A DNA stretch of 64,000 bases from Terripilifer ovatus (GTDB lineage: Bacteria > Pseudomonadota > Alphaproteobacteria > Rhizobiales > Beijerinckiaceae): the NCBI GenBank assembly GCA_029222685.1, contig JARHVB010000008.1:433645-497644 (forward strand). The letters run 5' to 3'. This document shows positions 56,791 through 64,000 of this stretch, one piece after another; the stretch's first letter is position 1, and every line of letters begins with the position of its first letter. The translations under genes and the position numbers were made by a program. The notes under the pieces were generated by a model. That model was not told where the DNA came from. It saw only the letters and a list, made by a program, of their open reading frames with translations, and did not search any database.

Positions 56791-57711
56791 ATGTCGCAGG
56801 CCTTATTGTTACGCTTTCACCGCTGGATCGCGCTCGTCTTCGCGATTCCGCTGGCGGTGATCATCGTCACGGGGCTGTTGCAATCTCTGCTTCCGCTCAT
56901 GCAGGCCGCCGCGATCAAGCCGGGCACGGTGACGATCGAGAAGGTCGAGGCCTGGCTGGACAAGTTCGATCCCGAGAACAAGACGCGGGCGGTCGCGCTC
57001 GACACTTATTACAATTATTTTACGCTCGATGGCCCCGGTCCCGACGGCGCCGTCTATGTGGATACCCGCACCGGCGCCGAATCGACCGAGGACAGCGCCA
57101 TCAGCAATCTCATCTGGTCGTCGCGCGGCATTCACGAACATCTGATCTTCGATCTCGGCTGGCTGGTGACGCTATCAACCGTCGCCATGCTGGTCATCAT
57201 CACCATCGGCATATTCATGGGCTTGCCGCGCCTCTCCAATTCGATGTCGGGCTGGCACAAGGCGACGGCCTGGTTCCTGCTGCCGCTGCTGTTCTTGAGC
57301 GCGCTGAGCGGCCTGCTGATGTCGTTTGGCGTCACGCTGTCATCGCCGACGCCTCGTACGCAGCCGCTGCCCATTCGCGAGGCGCTGCGCATGGTCGCGC
57401 AAAAACACGATCTCTCGGGGCTGGACTGGATCAGGCAACGCGGCGGCCGTCAGATGGCGCGGATCAGCGACGGCTTCAACCAGCGCACCTATCTCGTTAC
57501 CGCCGATGGGCTGAAGGACGCACCGTGGAATCTGCCCCGCACCTTTCACGAGGGCACCTTTTTCGGCATTTGGGGCGGCGTGATGAATGTGATCCTGTCA
57601 TTCGCCTTTGCGCTGCTTCTGGGAACCGGCGTGCTCATCTGGGCGCGCCGCACCTTTCGCCGCAGGCGGCGCATTCGCCGTTCACAAACCATGGGCGCTC
57701 CCGCCGAATGA
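56791..57711 (+). CDS. PepSY-associated membrane protein
   Basis: A 306-residue inner-membrane protein with four helices in the PepSY_TM arrangement: FHRWIALVFAIPLAVIIVTGLLQSL at the N-terminus with its conserved HRW, a periplasmic loop with a PepSY-like segment (EKVEAWLDKFDPENKTRAV), IHEHLIFD and GWLVTLSTVAMLVIITIGIFMG, GWHKATAWFLLPLLFLSALSGLLMSFG, another periplasmic PepSY-like stretch and a C-terminal helix. Relatives act as iron-siderophore or flavin-type reductases, the helix histidines being possible haem ligands. An FNR/FixK box upstream suggests induction at low oxygen. Confidence 0.85.
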   Translation: MSQALLLRFHRWIALVFAIPLAVIIVTGLLQSLLPLMQAAAIKPGTVTIEKVEAWLDKFDPENKTRAVALDTYYNYFTLDGPGPDGAVYVDTRTGAESTEDSAISNLIWSSRGIHEHLIFDLGWLVTLSTVAMLVIITIGIFMGLPRLSNSMSGWHKATAWFLLPLLFLSALSGLLMSFGVTLSSPTPRTQPLPIREALRMVAQKHDLSGLDWIRQRGGRQMARISDGFNQRTYLVTADGLKDAPWNLPRTFHEGTFFGIWGGVMNVILSFAFALLLGTGVLIWARRTFRRRRRIRRSQTMGAPAE

Positions 57712-57889
57712 CGGCCGCGCCGTAAGGCGACGAATTATTGCCTTCGCCATAGGCGAAATGACCGATAAACCGGCGCGACCGCCGGATGTTCAGTCCTTTT
57801 GCCAATATTGCGTTCATGCCTTGCTGGTACGATGATTGCTTGGGTGGCACCCCAAGTCGAGAGCCGTAAGCCGAGGACAGCAAGCGCAG

Positions 57890-59338
57890 ATGAGCAAAAC
57901 CAGGTTCTTCGACGAGATGAACGGCTATGGCGACGAACCCCGCGCGCTCTATGCCCGCGTCGCCGAATGGCTGCTGCGCACGCCCCCCGAGGTTCTGGCC
58001 ACCCGACGCGCCCAGGCCGAACTGATGTTCCGAAGGGTCGGCATTACATTTGCCGTCTACGGCGGCAACGACGACACCGAACGCCTGATCCCCTTCGACA
58101 TCATCCCGCGCATCGTCGGCCACAGAGAATGGTCGAAACTGGAAGAAGGCCTGATCCAGCGGGTCACGGCGCTCAATGTGTTCCTCTCGGACATTTACGG
58201 CGCGCGCGAAATTCTCAAGGCCGGCATTCTGCCGCCCGACATCATCTACAAGAACCCCTATTTTCGGCCCGAGATGTCCGGCCGCCGCGTTCCGCACGAC
58301 GTCTGGGTGCATATTGCCGGCATCGATCTCGTGCGCACCGGCGAAGGCGAGTTTTTCGTTCTGGAAGACAATGCCCGGACGCCGTCGGGCGTTTCCTACA
58401 TGCTGGAAAATCGCGAGGTCATGATGCGGCTGATGCCGGATCTGTTCTCGTCCTATCGCATCGCGCCGGTTGACAATTATGCCGACGCCCTGCTCGCGGC
58501 GCTACGCTCGGTGACACCGGCGACAGCGCGCGGCGAACCCACCGTCGCGCTGCTCACGCCAGGACAGTACAACTCGGCCTATTACGAACACTCGTTCCTG
58601 GCCGACCGGCTGGGCATCGAACTCGTCGAAGGCAACGATCTCTTCGTCAAGGACGAGATCGTCTATATGAAGACGACGGAGGGGCCGAAGCGGGTCGACG
58701 TACTCTATCGTCGCGTCGATGATGAATGGCTCGACCCTCTGGCCTTCCGCCCCGATTCGGCGCTCGGCGTGCCGGGGCTGATGAACGCCTACCAGGCCGG
58801 CAATATCACGATCACCAACGCCGTCGGCACCGGCGTTTCCGACGACAAGGCGATCTATTCCTACATGCCCGAAATCGTCCGTTTCTATACGGGCGAAGAA
58901 GCGAAACTCTCCAACGTCCAGACCTGGCGCTGCCGCGAGCCAGATGCCTATAAATATGTCCGCGAACATCTCGACGAACTCGTCGTCAAAGAAGTCAACG
59001 GTTCGGGCGGATACGGCATGCTGGTGGGGCCGCATGCGTCGCGCGCCGACATCGATGAGTTTGCCAGGAAACTCGATTATGATCCGGCGAATTATATTGC
59101 GCAGCCGACCCTGGCGCTTTCCACCTGTCCGGCCTTTATCGATGACGCCGTCGTCCCCCGCCATGTCGATCTGCGGCCCTTCATTCTGACCGGATCGGAA
59201 GGCAGCCGCGTGGTGCCAGGCGGCCTGACGCGCGTGGCCATGCGGGAAGGATCTCTGGTGGTCAACTCAAGTCAGGGCGGCGGCACCAAGGATACGTGGG
59301 TGATCGAAGACACGAACCTTGATTCCAAGGGAGCCTGA
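57890..59338 (+). CDS. Circularly permuted ATP-grasp protein (type 2)
   Basis: A 482-residue member of the ATP-grasp superfamily with permuted order, from the ATG at 57890. Conserved blocks are NDDTERLIPFDIIPRI (about residues 60-75), FLSDIYGAREILKAG, GEFFVLEDNARTPSGVSYMLENR (acidic metal ligands, about 155-178) and KEVNGSGGYGMLVGP (ATP-binding, near 370). These enzymes are predicted to join amino or carboxyl groups in peptide-like bonds. It is the first gene of the Anbu cluster, which also includes an alpha-E protein and a transglutaminase-like protein. Confidence 0.9.
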   Translation: MSKTRFFDEMNGYGDEPRALYARVAEWLLRTPPEVLATRRAQAELMFRRVGITFAVYGGNDDTERLIPFDIIPRIVGHREWSKLEEGLIQRVTALNVFLSDIYGAREILKAGILPPDIIYKNPYFRPEMSGRRVPHDVWVHIAGIDLVRTGEGEFFVLEDNARTPSGVSYMLENREVMMRLMPDLFSSYRIAPVDNYADALLAALRSVTPATARGEPTVALLTPGQYNSAYYEHSFLADRLGIELVEGNDLFVKDEIVYMKTTEGPKRVDVLYRRVDDEWLDPLAFRPDSALGVPGLMNAYQAGNITITNAVGTGVSDDKAIYSYMPEIVRFYTGEEAKLSNVQTWRCREPDAYKYVREHLDELVVKEVNGSGGYGMLVGPHASRADIDEFARKLDYDPANYIAQPTLALSTCPAFIDDAVVPRHVDLRPFILTGSEGSRVVPGGLTRVAMREGSLVVNSSQGGGTKDTWVIEDTNLDSKGA

Positions 59339-59341
59339 CGC

Positions 59342-60301
59342 TTGCTCGCCCGTACCGCTGAAAACCTGTTCTGGCTCGCGCGCTATGTCGAACGCGCCGA
59401 TTTCACCGCCCGCATCATCGATGTGACGTCGCGCCTGGCCGCGCTGCCGCAGTCTTATCGCGGCGCCGGCGGCGAATGGGAAAGCGCCCTCGCCGCTGTC
59501 GGCGCTCTCAACGCCTTCAACGCCAGCTTTTCAGAAACGACTGAAAGCAATGTCGTTCACTTCCTTGCTTTCGACGAGACCAACCCGTCCTCGATCCACA
59601 ATTGCCTCGAACAGGCGCGCACCAATGCACGCACGATCCGCACGGCGCTGACTGCCGAAATGTGGCAGGCGATCAACTCCGGCTGGCTCGAGCTTAAGTC
59701 GTTCGAGGAGCGCCGGCGAACCGGTGAATATTCCGGCATCGAAAGCATTCTGCCGTTTCTGGAATTCGTGAAGTCCGTGTCGCTCGATTTTGACGGCGCC
59801 GCCTATCGCACGATGCTCCGCAACGACGCCTACTGGTTCAACCGCGTCGGTCTGTATGTTGAGCGCGCCGACAATACGGCGCGGCTCATGGACGTGAAAT
59901 ACAATGTGCTGCTGCCCAAATCGGAAACGGTCGGCGGCTCGCTCGATTATTTTCAGTGGACGTCGATCCTGCGCGCCGTCTCGGCGCAGACCGCCTATCA
60001 CTGGGTCTACCGCGAGAGCGTCAAACCATGGCTGATCGCGGACCTGTTGATATTGCGAAAAGAAATGCCGCGCTCGCTGATTTATTGCTACGATAACCTG
60101 GCTCGTTTTCTCGATCATCTCGGCAAAGCGTATGGCATGCAGGCAACCTCGCAGCGGCACACCAGAATGGTCCTGCGCAGGCTCGAGAACGCGACCATGG
60201 AGGAAATTTTCCAGGAAGGGCTGCATGAATTCGTGACCAAATTCATCGACGACAACAACCGGCTCGGAGGCATCATAGCCGAGCAGTATCTGCTCATCTG
60301 A
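59342..60301 (+). CDS. Alpha-E domain protein
   Basis: A 319-residue all-helical protein. TTG at 59342 is the only plausible start: AAGGGAG lies upstream and the protein then opens with LARTAENLFWLARYVERADFTARI, the invariant family N-terminus. A second ERA motif (RVGLYVERADNTARLMDVKY, about residues 168-187) marks the internal repeat. Alpha-E proteins always accompany the permuted ATP-grasp protein and are predicted partners of it; biochemical activity is unproven. It begins three bases after the ATP-grasp stop. Confidence 0.9.
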   Translation: MLARTAENLFWLARYVERADFTARIIDVTSRLAALPQSYRGAGGEWESALAAVGALNAFNASFSETTESNVVHFLAFDETNPSSIHNCLEQARTNARTIRTALTAEMWQAINSGWLELKSFEERRRTGEYSGIESILPFLEFVKSVSLDFDGAAYRTMLRNDAYWFNRVGLYVERADNTARLMDVKYNVLLPKSETVGGSLDYFQWTSILRAVSAQTAYHWVYRESVKPWLIADLLILRKEMPRSLIYCYDNLARFLDHLGKAYGMQATSQRHTRMVLRRLENATMEEIFQEGLHEFVTKFIDDNNRLGGIIAEQYLLI

Positions 60302-60308
60302 GACGGCC

Positions 60309-61118
60309 ATGCGCATCCGGATTCGCCATATATCAACTTACAGCTATGCAAGCCCGGCGCGCTCGGTCATGCAGGTTTTGCGCTTGACCCCGCGCAATCA
60401 CGAAGGCCAGCACGTCATCAACTGGCGTATCGAGGTCGATGCCAACTGCCTGTTGAAGCGCTCGGAGGATGCTTTCGGCAATATTGTGCACACCTTCTCC
60501 GCCAACGGTCCGCTTATGGAATTGACCGTTTCAGCGGAAGGCGAGGTCGAGACCTTCGATACGTCGGGTTTCGTCCGCAATACCGTTGAACGTTTTCCGC
60601 CGGGACTTTATTTGCGCGAATCTCCGCTCGCCATCGCCGACGACGCGCTCTGCGACTATGCAGCGACAATCTCAGGTGACAGCCCGCTGGAGAAAATGCA
60701 CAATCTGCTCGACACCTTGCATGAAAAGCTGGAATTCGACACTGATCCGACCCATCTCGTGACCAATGCCAGCGAGGCCTTCGCTGCGAAGAAAGCGGTC
60801 GCCCAGGATTTTGCCCACATTTTTATTGCCTGCGCCCGCGACCAGAATGTTCCCGCCCGCTATGTCAGTGGTCATATACTGACGACCGAATCGGGCGAAA
60901 CGCGGCAGTCCGCGCACGCCTGGGCGGAAGCCTATATCCGCGACTATGGCTGGATCGGCTTTGATCCGGCCTATGGAATCTGCCCGCAGGAAACCCATGT
61001 CCGGGTTGCCTGCGCACTTGACTACCTGGGCGCGGCACCGGTTCGCGGCGCCCAGACCGGGGGGAGCGGCGAGGCACTTGACGTACGCATCAGCGTCACC
61101 GATAGCCAGAACCAGTAG
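60309..61118 (+). CDS. Transglutaminase-like protein lacking the catalytic Cys
   Basis: A 269-residue protein. Residues 1-85 are the Bact_transglu_N beta domain (IRHISTYSYASPARSVMQVLRLTPR). The transglutaminase core follows. At the position of the usual GVCQD(F/H)AH the sequence is AVAQDFAHIFIACAR (about residues 163-177), so the nucleophilic Cys is Ala (codon GCC). The other triad members remain: His in SAHAWAEAYI (near 200) and Asp in GFDPAYG. The protein is therefore probably not a protease or transglutaminase by the standard mechanism. It lies seven bases after the alpha-E gene. Confidence 0.87.
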   Translation: MRIRIRHISTYSYASPARSVMQVLRLTPRNHEGQHVINWRIEVDANCLLKRSEDAFGNIVHTFSANGPLMELTVSAEGEVETFDTSGFVRNTVERFPPGLYLRESPLAIADDALCDYAATISGDSPLEKMHNLLDTLHEKLEFDTDPTHLVTNASEAFAAKKAVAQDFAHIFIACARDQNVPARYVSGHILTTESGETRQSAHAWAEAYIRDYGWIGFDPAYGICPQETHVRVACALDYLGAAPVRGAQTGGSGEALDVRISVTDSQNQ

Positions 61119-61222
61119 CTCCAGGCGGCACTGGCGGGTTGCGTTGGGCGGGTTGCCTCGGAATTGAAGCAAACGAACGGCGCACTTGCATCGTCTGGAG
61201 CAGGGTCTGGGGAAAGACGACC

Positions 61223-61975
61223 ATGACTTATTGCTGCGGCATTCTGGTTCGCGACGGCCTGGTGATGATCGCCGATACGCGCACCAATGCCGGCATCGAC
61301 AATATATCGACCTTCCGCAAGCTGCACATTTTCCAGCAGCCGGGCAATCGCGTCATGATGCTGTCGACTGCCGGCAATCTGTCGCTCACCCAGACGGTGG
61401 TCAATTACATCACCGAGGGCATGGAAAATCCGGACACCAAGGAAGTCGAGAAACTCCTCGATTGCCATTCCATGTTCTCGGCCGCCGAACTGATCGGACG
61501 CGCGATCCGCAAGGTCAGAAGCATAAACGGCGAGATGCTCGAGCAGGAAAACATCTCTTCGTCCACGACCATGCTTTTCGGCGGCCAGATGAAAGACCGG
61601 CGGCTGCGCCTGTTCATGATCTATTCCGCCGGAAATTTCATCGAGGCGACGAGCGACACACCCTTTCTCCAGATCGGCGAATTGAAATACGGCAAGCCGG
61701 TGCTCGACCGTGCCGTCAATTTCGAGACCAATCTCGACGACGCGCTGAAGCTCAGTCTCATCTCGATGGATTCGACCATGCGCTCGAATCTCAGCGTCGG
61801 CCTGCCTATCGATATCGCCGTCTTGAAACGCGGCGCGCTGGAACTTCAGCTCGATCACCGCATCGACAATGTCGATCCTTATTTCCACGATCTTCGCGAT
61901 CGCTGGTCATCGGCCCTGCGGCAGGCGCATCTGAACATTCCCGCGCCGCCCTATGGCCAAAAGAAGAAAAAGTAA
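61223..61975 (+). CDS. Anbu (proteasome-type N-terminal nucleophile protease)
   Basis: A 250-residue protein of the bacterial 'ancestral beta-subunit' group related to HslV and proteasome beta subunits. The ATG at 61223 is followed by TYCCGILVRDGLVMIADTRTNAG; Thr2 becomes the catalytic nucleophile after Met removal, and the DTRTN and STAGNLS motifs (about residues 18 and 52) belong to the active-site region. Residue Lys near 33 (FRKLHIF) is the usual partner. It is 104 bases after the transglutaminase-like gene and completes the ATP-grasp/alpha-E/transglutaminase/Anbu set. Confidence 0.92.
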   Translation: MTYCCGILVRDGLVMIADTRTNAGIDNISTFRKLHIFQQPGNRVMMLSTAGNLSLTQTVVNYITEGMENPDTKEVEKLLDCHSMFSAAELIGRAIRKVRSINGEMLEQENISSSTTMLFGGQMKDRRLRLFMIYSAGNFIEATSDTPFLQIGELKYGKPVLDRAVNFETNLDDALKLSLISMDSTMRSNLSVGLPIDIAVLKRGALELQLDHRIDNVDPYFHDLRDRWSSALRQAHLNIPAPPYGQKKKK

Positions 61976-62167
61976 GTGGCGTCGCGCCGCATGATTGTCA
62001 TTCCCGACGCGCCGCAAGGCGCCTGCCTGCGCGGAGCCGCTTCGGCGAAGGCAGGCGAGCGGGAAACCAGACCTTTCAACACAACAAGGCCTCCTGGAAC
62101 CACGCGCCGAATCGTCAGATCTGGATCCTCGCTCGCCTGCTTTGGAAGCGTCGGCGATGACACCGTC

Positions 62168-63143
62168 CTACTGAATCTTCGGAATTTTGAACTTGACGAG
62201 AATCTTGCCCGTCTGTTCGCGTTCCCTGGCGACAAAGGCGGCGAATTCCGGCGCGCTCGTGATCATCGGCTCGATCAATTGATCTTCGAGAAAGGACGTC
62301 AGGGCAGGCTTCGCCATGGCGTCAGCCACGGCCTTGTTCACCTGTGTGATGATAGCGTCGGGCACGCCGGCCGGCGCGAACAAAGCCATCCAGGTATGGG
62401 ATGGGATATTCGCCAAGGCCCGCCTCCGCATACATCGGCACCGCGGGGATTTTCGGCGAACGCTTGAGCGCATCAAGCGTCATGATCGTGCCCTTGGCAT
62501 CATTGGGATTGTCGGCCCAGTTGCCCAGCGCCGTCCACGTCATCTGGATTTCGCCTGATACGAGCGCGGCAACCAGTTCGTTAGCACCCTTGTAGGGCAC
62601 TTCGACGATTTTGGTCTTCCAGCGGTCTTCAAGATAATGACGGAAGACATTGGCGCTGCTTGCCGGACCATAGGTGCCGAAATTCAATGTTCCCGGCTTG
62701 GAAACGGCAAGGGCCCGCAACTCGTCGATGGTCTTCAACGCCAGTTTGGGCGAGGCGACCAGCCCGCCTGTCAGCATGCCGAGATTGATGATCGGGATGA
62801 AGTCCTTCTCCGCATTGTAGGGAAGCTTGTCGATCAGAAACGGATTGAACGTTACGGTGGAGGTGGTGAACACACACAGCGTGTAGCCATCAGGGGCAGC
62901 GTGACGGCAGGCTTCCGCGGCTGGAATAAAATTGGCTCCGGGCCTGTTGTCCATGATCCAGGTCTGCCCCATCACCGCAGACGCGTCGGCGGCAATGCGC
63001 CGTGCGATCACATCCGTCAGGGAACCCGGCGGAACTGGCAGGATGACGCGAATGGGCCGATTGGGATACGTCTGCGCCAGAACAGGCACAGACAGGCAAA
63101 CAAGAGCAAGAGCCAACGCGCGGCTCAGGGTGCGGCCCAACAT
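62168..63143 (-). pseudogene. Bug-type periplasmic receptor, frameshifted
   Basis: The start at 63143 has GGAGG upstream and a signal peptide (SRALALALVCLSVPVLA). The reading frame then follows a normal Bug receptor (TYPNRPIRVILPVPPGSLTDVIARR, DNRPGANFIPAAEA) up to YAEAGLGEYPI. Near 62396-62404 the family continues in another frame: HTWMALFAPAGVPDAIITQV to the natural end at 62168. One extra C in the run ATCCCATCCCATAC accounts for it. In the broken frame translation would stop at 62322. The gene is either a recent pseudogene or carries a sequencing error. Its full length would match the intact homologue at 16926. Confidence 0.83.
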
Positions 63144-63301
63144 GCTTTCCTCCCAGGAAGCGTCATGATTTGCGCCAAGCATCGCCCAAGTCGTTCCTGC
63201 TGACCAGCCCGAATATGTCGCGGCAACATTTTTCCCGATCTGGCATCGGGATTCGTGGGCTGCTATGCTTGCGTCAACGAAATAAACTCAGGCGAGGAAA
63301 C

Positions 63302-63742
63302 ATGTCGGACGCAGGCCAGTTGATCGGAACATGGAAACAATTGTCGGGTGTCGTCGAGGAAGTGGGCACGGGCGTTTCACGCTCCAATCTCTCGGCCGCG
63401 CCCTCAGGCTTCATCACCTTTTCCGCCGACGGCCGCATCGTCAATCTGACGGTTGATTCAAGCCGCAAGAAGCCCCAGTCCAATCCCCCCACCGCCGCCG
63501 AGGCCGAAGCCCTGTTCCGCAGCCTCATCGCCTATGCCGGCACCTATGAGGTGGACGGCGACAAGGTGACCTATCAGCTCGATGTGAGCTGGAATGAATT
63601 GTGGACGGGCACCGAGCAGGTGCGCTACTGGCGCATCGAGGGCGACAAGCTGCACGTCTCGACGCCGGAAATCGTCAATCCGCTGACCGGCAAGAAGAGC
63701 ATCCACCGGCTGGTGTTCGAGAAGGTCGGCAGGCAAGCGTAG
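63302..63742 (+). CDS. Lipocalin-like domain protein
   Basis: A 146-residue cytoplasmic protein; ATG at 63302 follows GCGAGGAA. It shows the lipocalin-like_5 pattern: LIGTWKQLSG at the N-terminus, SGFITFSADGRIVNLTVDS (about residues 35-55), the central FRSLIAYAGTYEVDGDKVTY and the C-terminal RYWRIEGDKLHVSTPE. The beta-barrel probably binds a small molecule; no function is established. It is followed by an inverted repeat. Confidence 0.82.
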   Translation: MSDAGQLIGTWKQLSGVVEEVGTGVSRSNLSAAPSGFITFSADGRIVNLTVDSSRKKPQSNPPTAAEAEALFRSLIAYAGTYEVDGDKVTYQLDVSWNELWTGTEQVRYWRIEGDKLHVSTPEIVNPLTGKKSIHRLVFEKVGRQA

Positions 63743-63762
63743 TTGAGGGGATTAACGTGCCA

Positions 63763-63801
63763 CCCTTATCCGATCCTTGCTGCGCACGGCTCGGATAAGG
63801 G
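63763..63801 (+). terminator. Inverted repeat after lipocalin-like gene
   Basis: CCCTTATCCG (63763-63772) pairs perfectly with CGGATAAGGG (63792-63801) around a 19-base loop. No T-run follows. It may terminate transcription, or belong with the larger palindromic repeat beside it. Confidence 0.5.
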
Positions 63802-63805
63802 CCGT

Positions 63806-63910
63806 TAGAGCGTTTTCGAGCGAAGTGGTCGCCGGTTCGCGTGAAGAAAACGCGTCAAAACAAAAACTAGAGCTTCGATTCTGATTCCATCAGAACCGAA
63901 AATGCTCTAG
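63806..63910. repeat. Palindromic intergenic repeat, long form
   Basis: A 105-base element with inverted ends (TAGAGCGTTTTCG at the left, CGAAAATGCTCTA at the right) and an internal hairpin TTCTGAT-TCC-ATCAGAA. It shares the core CCGGTTCGC(G/A)TGAAG with the palindrome at 16601. Elements of this appearance are scattered in many copies between genes of Hyphomicrobiales genomes; copy number here cannot be counted. Confidence 0.65.
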
Positions 63911-64000
63911 CAGGCTGCTGAAAAACTCTCCCCTTTCGTTGTTTTTCGTGATTCACTTTGCAAGATATGCGGAGTGATTTGCGATGCGGGGAAGCAGCGG
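63911..64000 (+). mobile_element. Probable left end of an insertion sequence (IS5/IS1182-like)
   Basis: The sequence CAGGCTGCTGAAAAACTC (from 63911) has the look of terminal repeats of IS1182/IS5-type elements. About 55 bases further a GGAG (63971) precedes ATG at 63984, which opens MRGSS at the window edge; several transposases of this group begin MRG. The element is cut off by the window, so the family is a suggestion only. Confidence 0.45.
63984..64000 (+). CDS. Possible transposase start (partial)
   Basis: Only five codons (MRGSS) lie within the window, nine bases after GGAG. The reading depends on the IS-like terminal sequence just upstream. Nothing further can be seen. Confidence 0.35.

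Overview
The window reads as chromosomal DNA of a high-GC alphaproteobacterium, most likely from the Hyphomicrobiales (Rhizobiales). The grounds are an MbfA-type ferritin/VIT iron exporter with an Irr-type palindrome in front of it, an Omp25/31-type outer-membrane protein, an Anbu/ATP-grasp/alpha-E/transglutaminase cluster, and general gene style. The genus cannot be fixed from the sequence alone.

Layout. 1-2.3 kb: the start of a secreted protein leaving the left edge, then an MHS-type MFS transporter with a strong terminator. 2.5-9.2 kb: a tight operon of an SsuA/TauA-like ABC importer, two amidohydrolases and a TauD-like dioxygenase, probably uptake and breakdown of one small nitrogen- or sulfur-containing organic compound. 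9.3-15.4 kb: small secreted proteins, tRNA-Thr(TGT), a UvrD-like helicase, a VapBC-type toxin-antitoxin pair and mbfA. 15.5-18 kb: Nudix, GNAT and Bug-type receptor genes. 18.1-25.1 kb: a four-gene MoxR / DUF58 / BatA-DUF4159 / large membrane protein operon on the minus strand. 25.2-36.8 kb: ordinary housekeeping genes (CoA-type Nudix, CCA-adding enzyme, TPR protein, pteridine-reductase-like SDR, OMP, RlmJ, RNase T2, sugar-phosphate transferase, release factor 3). 37-42.7 kb: a heavy-metal RND efflux operon. 42.7-48.2 kb: a LysR regulator divergent from a catabolic set (2OG-Fe oxygenase, orphan NMT1-like binding protein, MetE-like protein, ACMSD-like amidohydrolase). 48.4-56.5 kb: an accessory island with a tandem HdeA-like protein, two DUF1254 proteins, an MFS pump flanked by two paralogous Crp/Fnr regulators, and a MetA-pathway-type outer-membrane protein. 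56.8-62 kb: a PepSY-TM protein behind an FNR/FixK box and the Anbu cluster. 62.2-64 kb: a frameshifted Bug receptor, a lipocalin-like protein, a palindromic repeat and what looks like the left end of an insertion sequence.

The observations most worth following are: three TGTC-N8-GACA palindromes of Crp/Fnr geometry in the gaps of the accessory island, two of them upstream of the paralogous Crp/Fnr genes; an Anbu cluster whose transglutaminase-like member has Ala where the catalytic Cys should be; an FNR-type box with class II spacing in front of the PepSY gene; a T-N11-A box in front of the catabolic operon; and the unstudied MoxR/DUF58/DUF4159 operon. All functional statements rest on reading motifs by eye; no database search was run.
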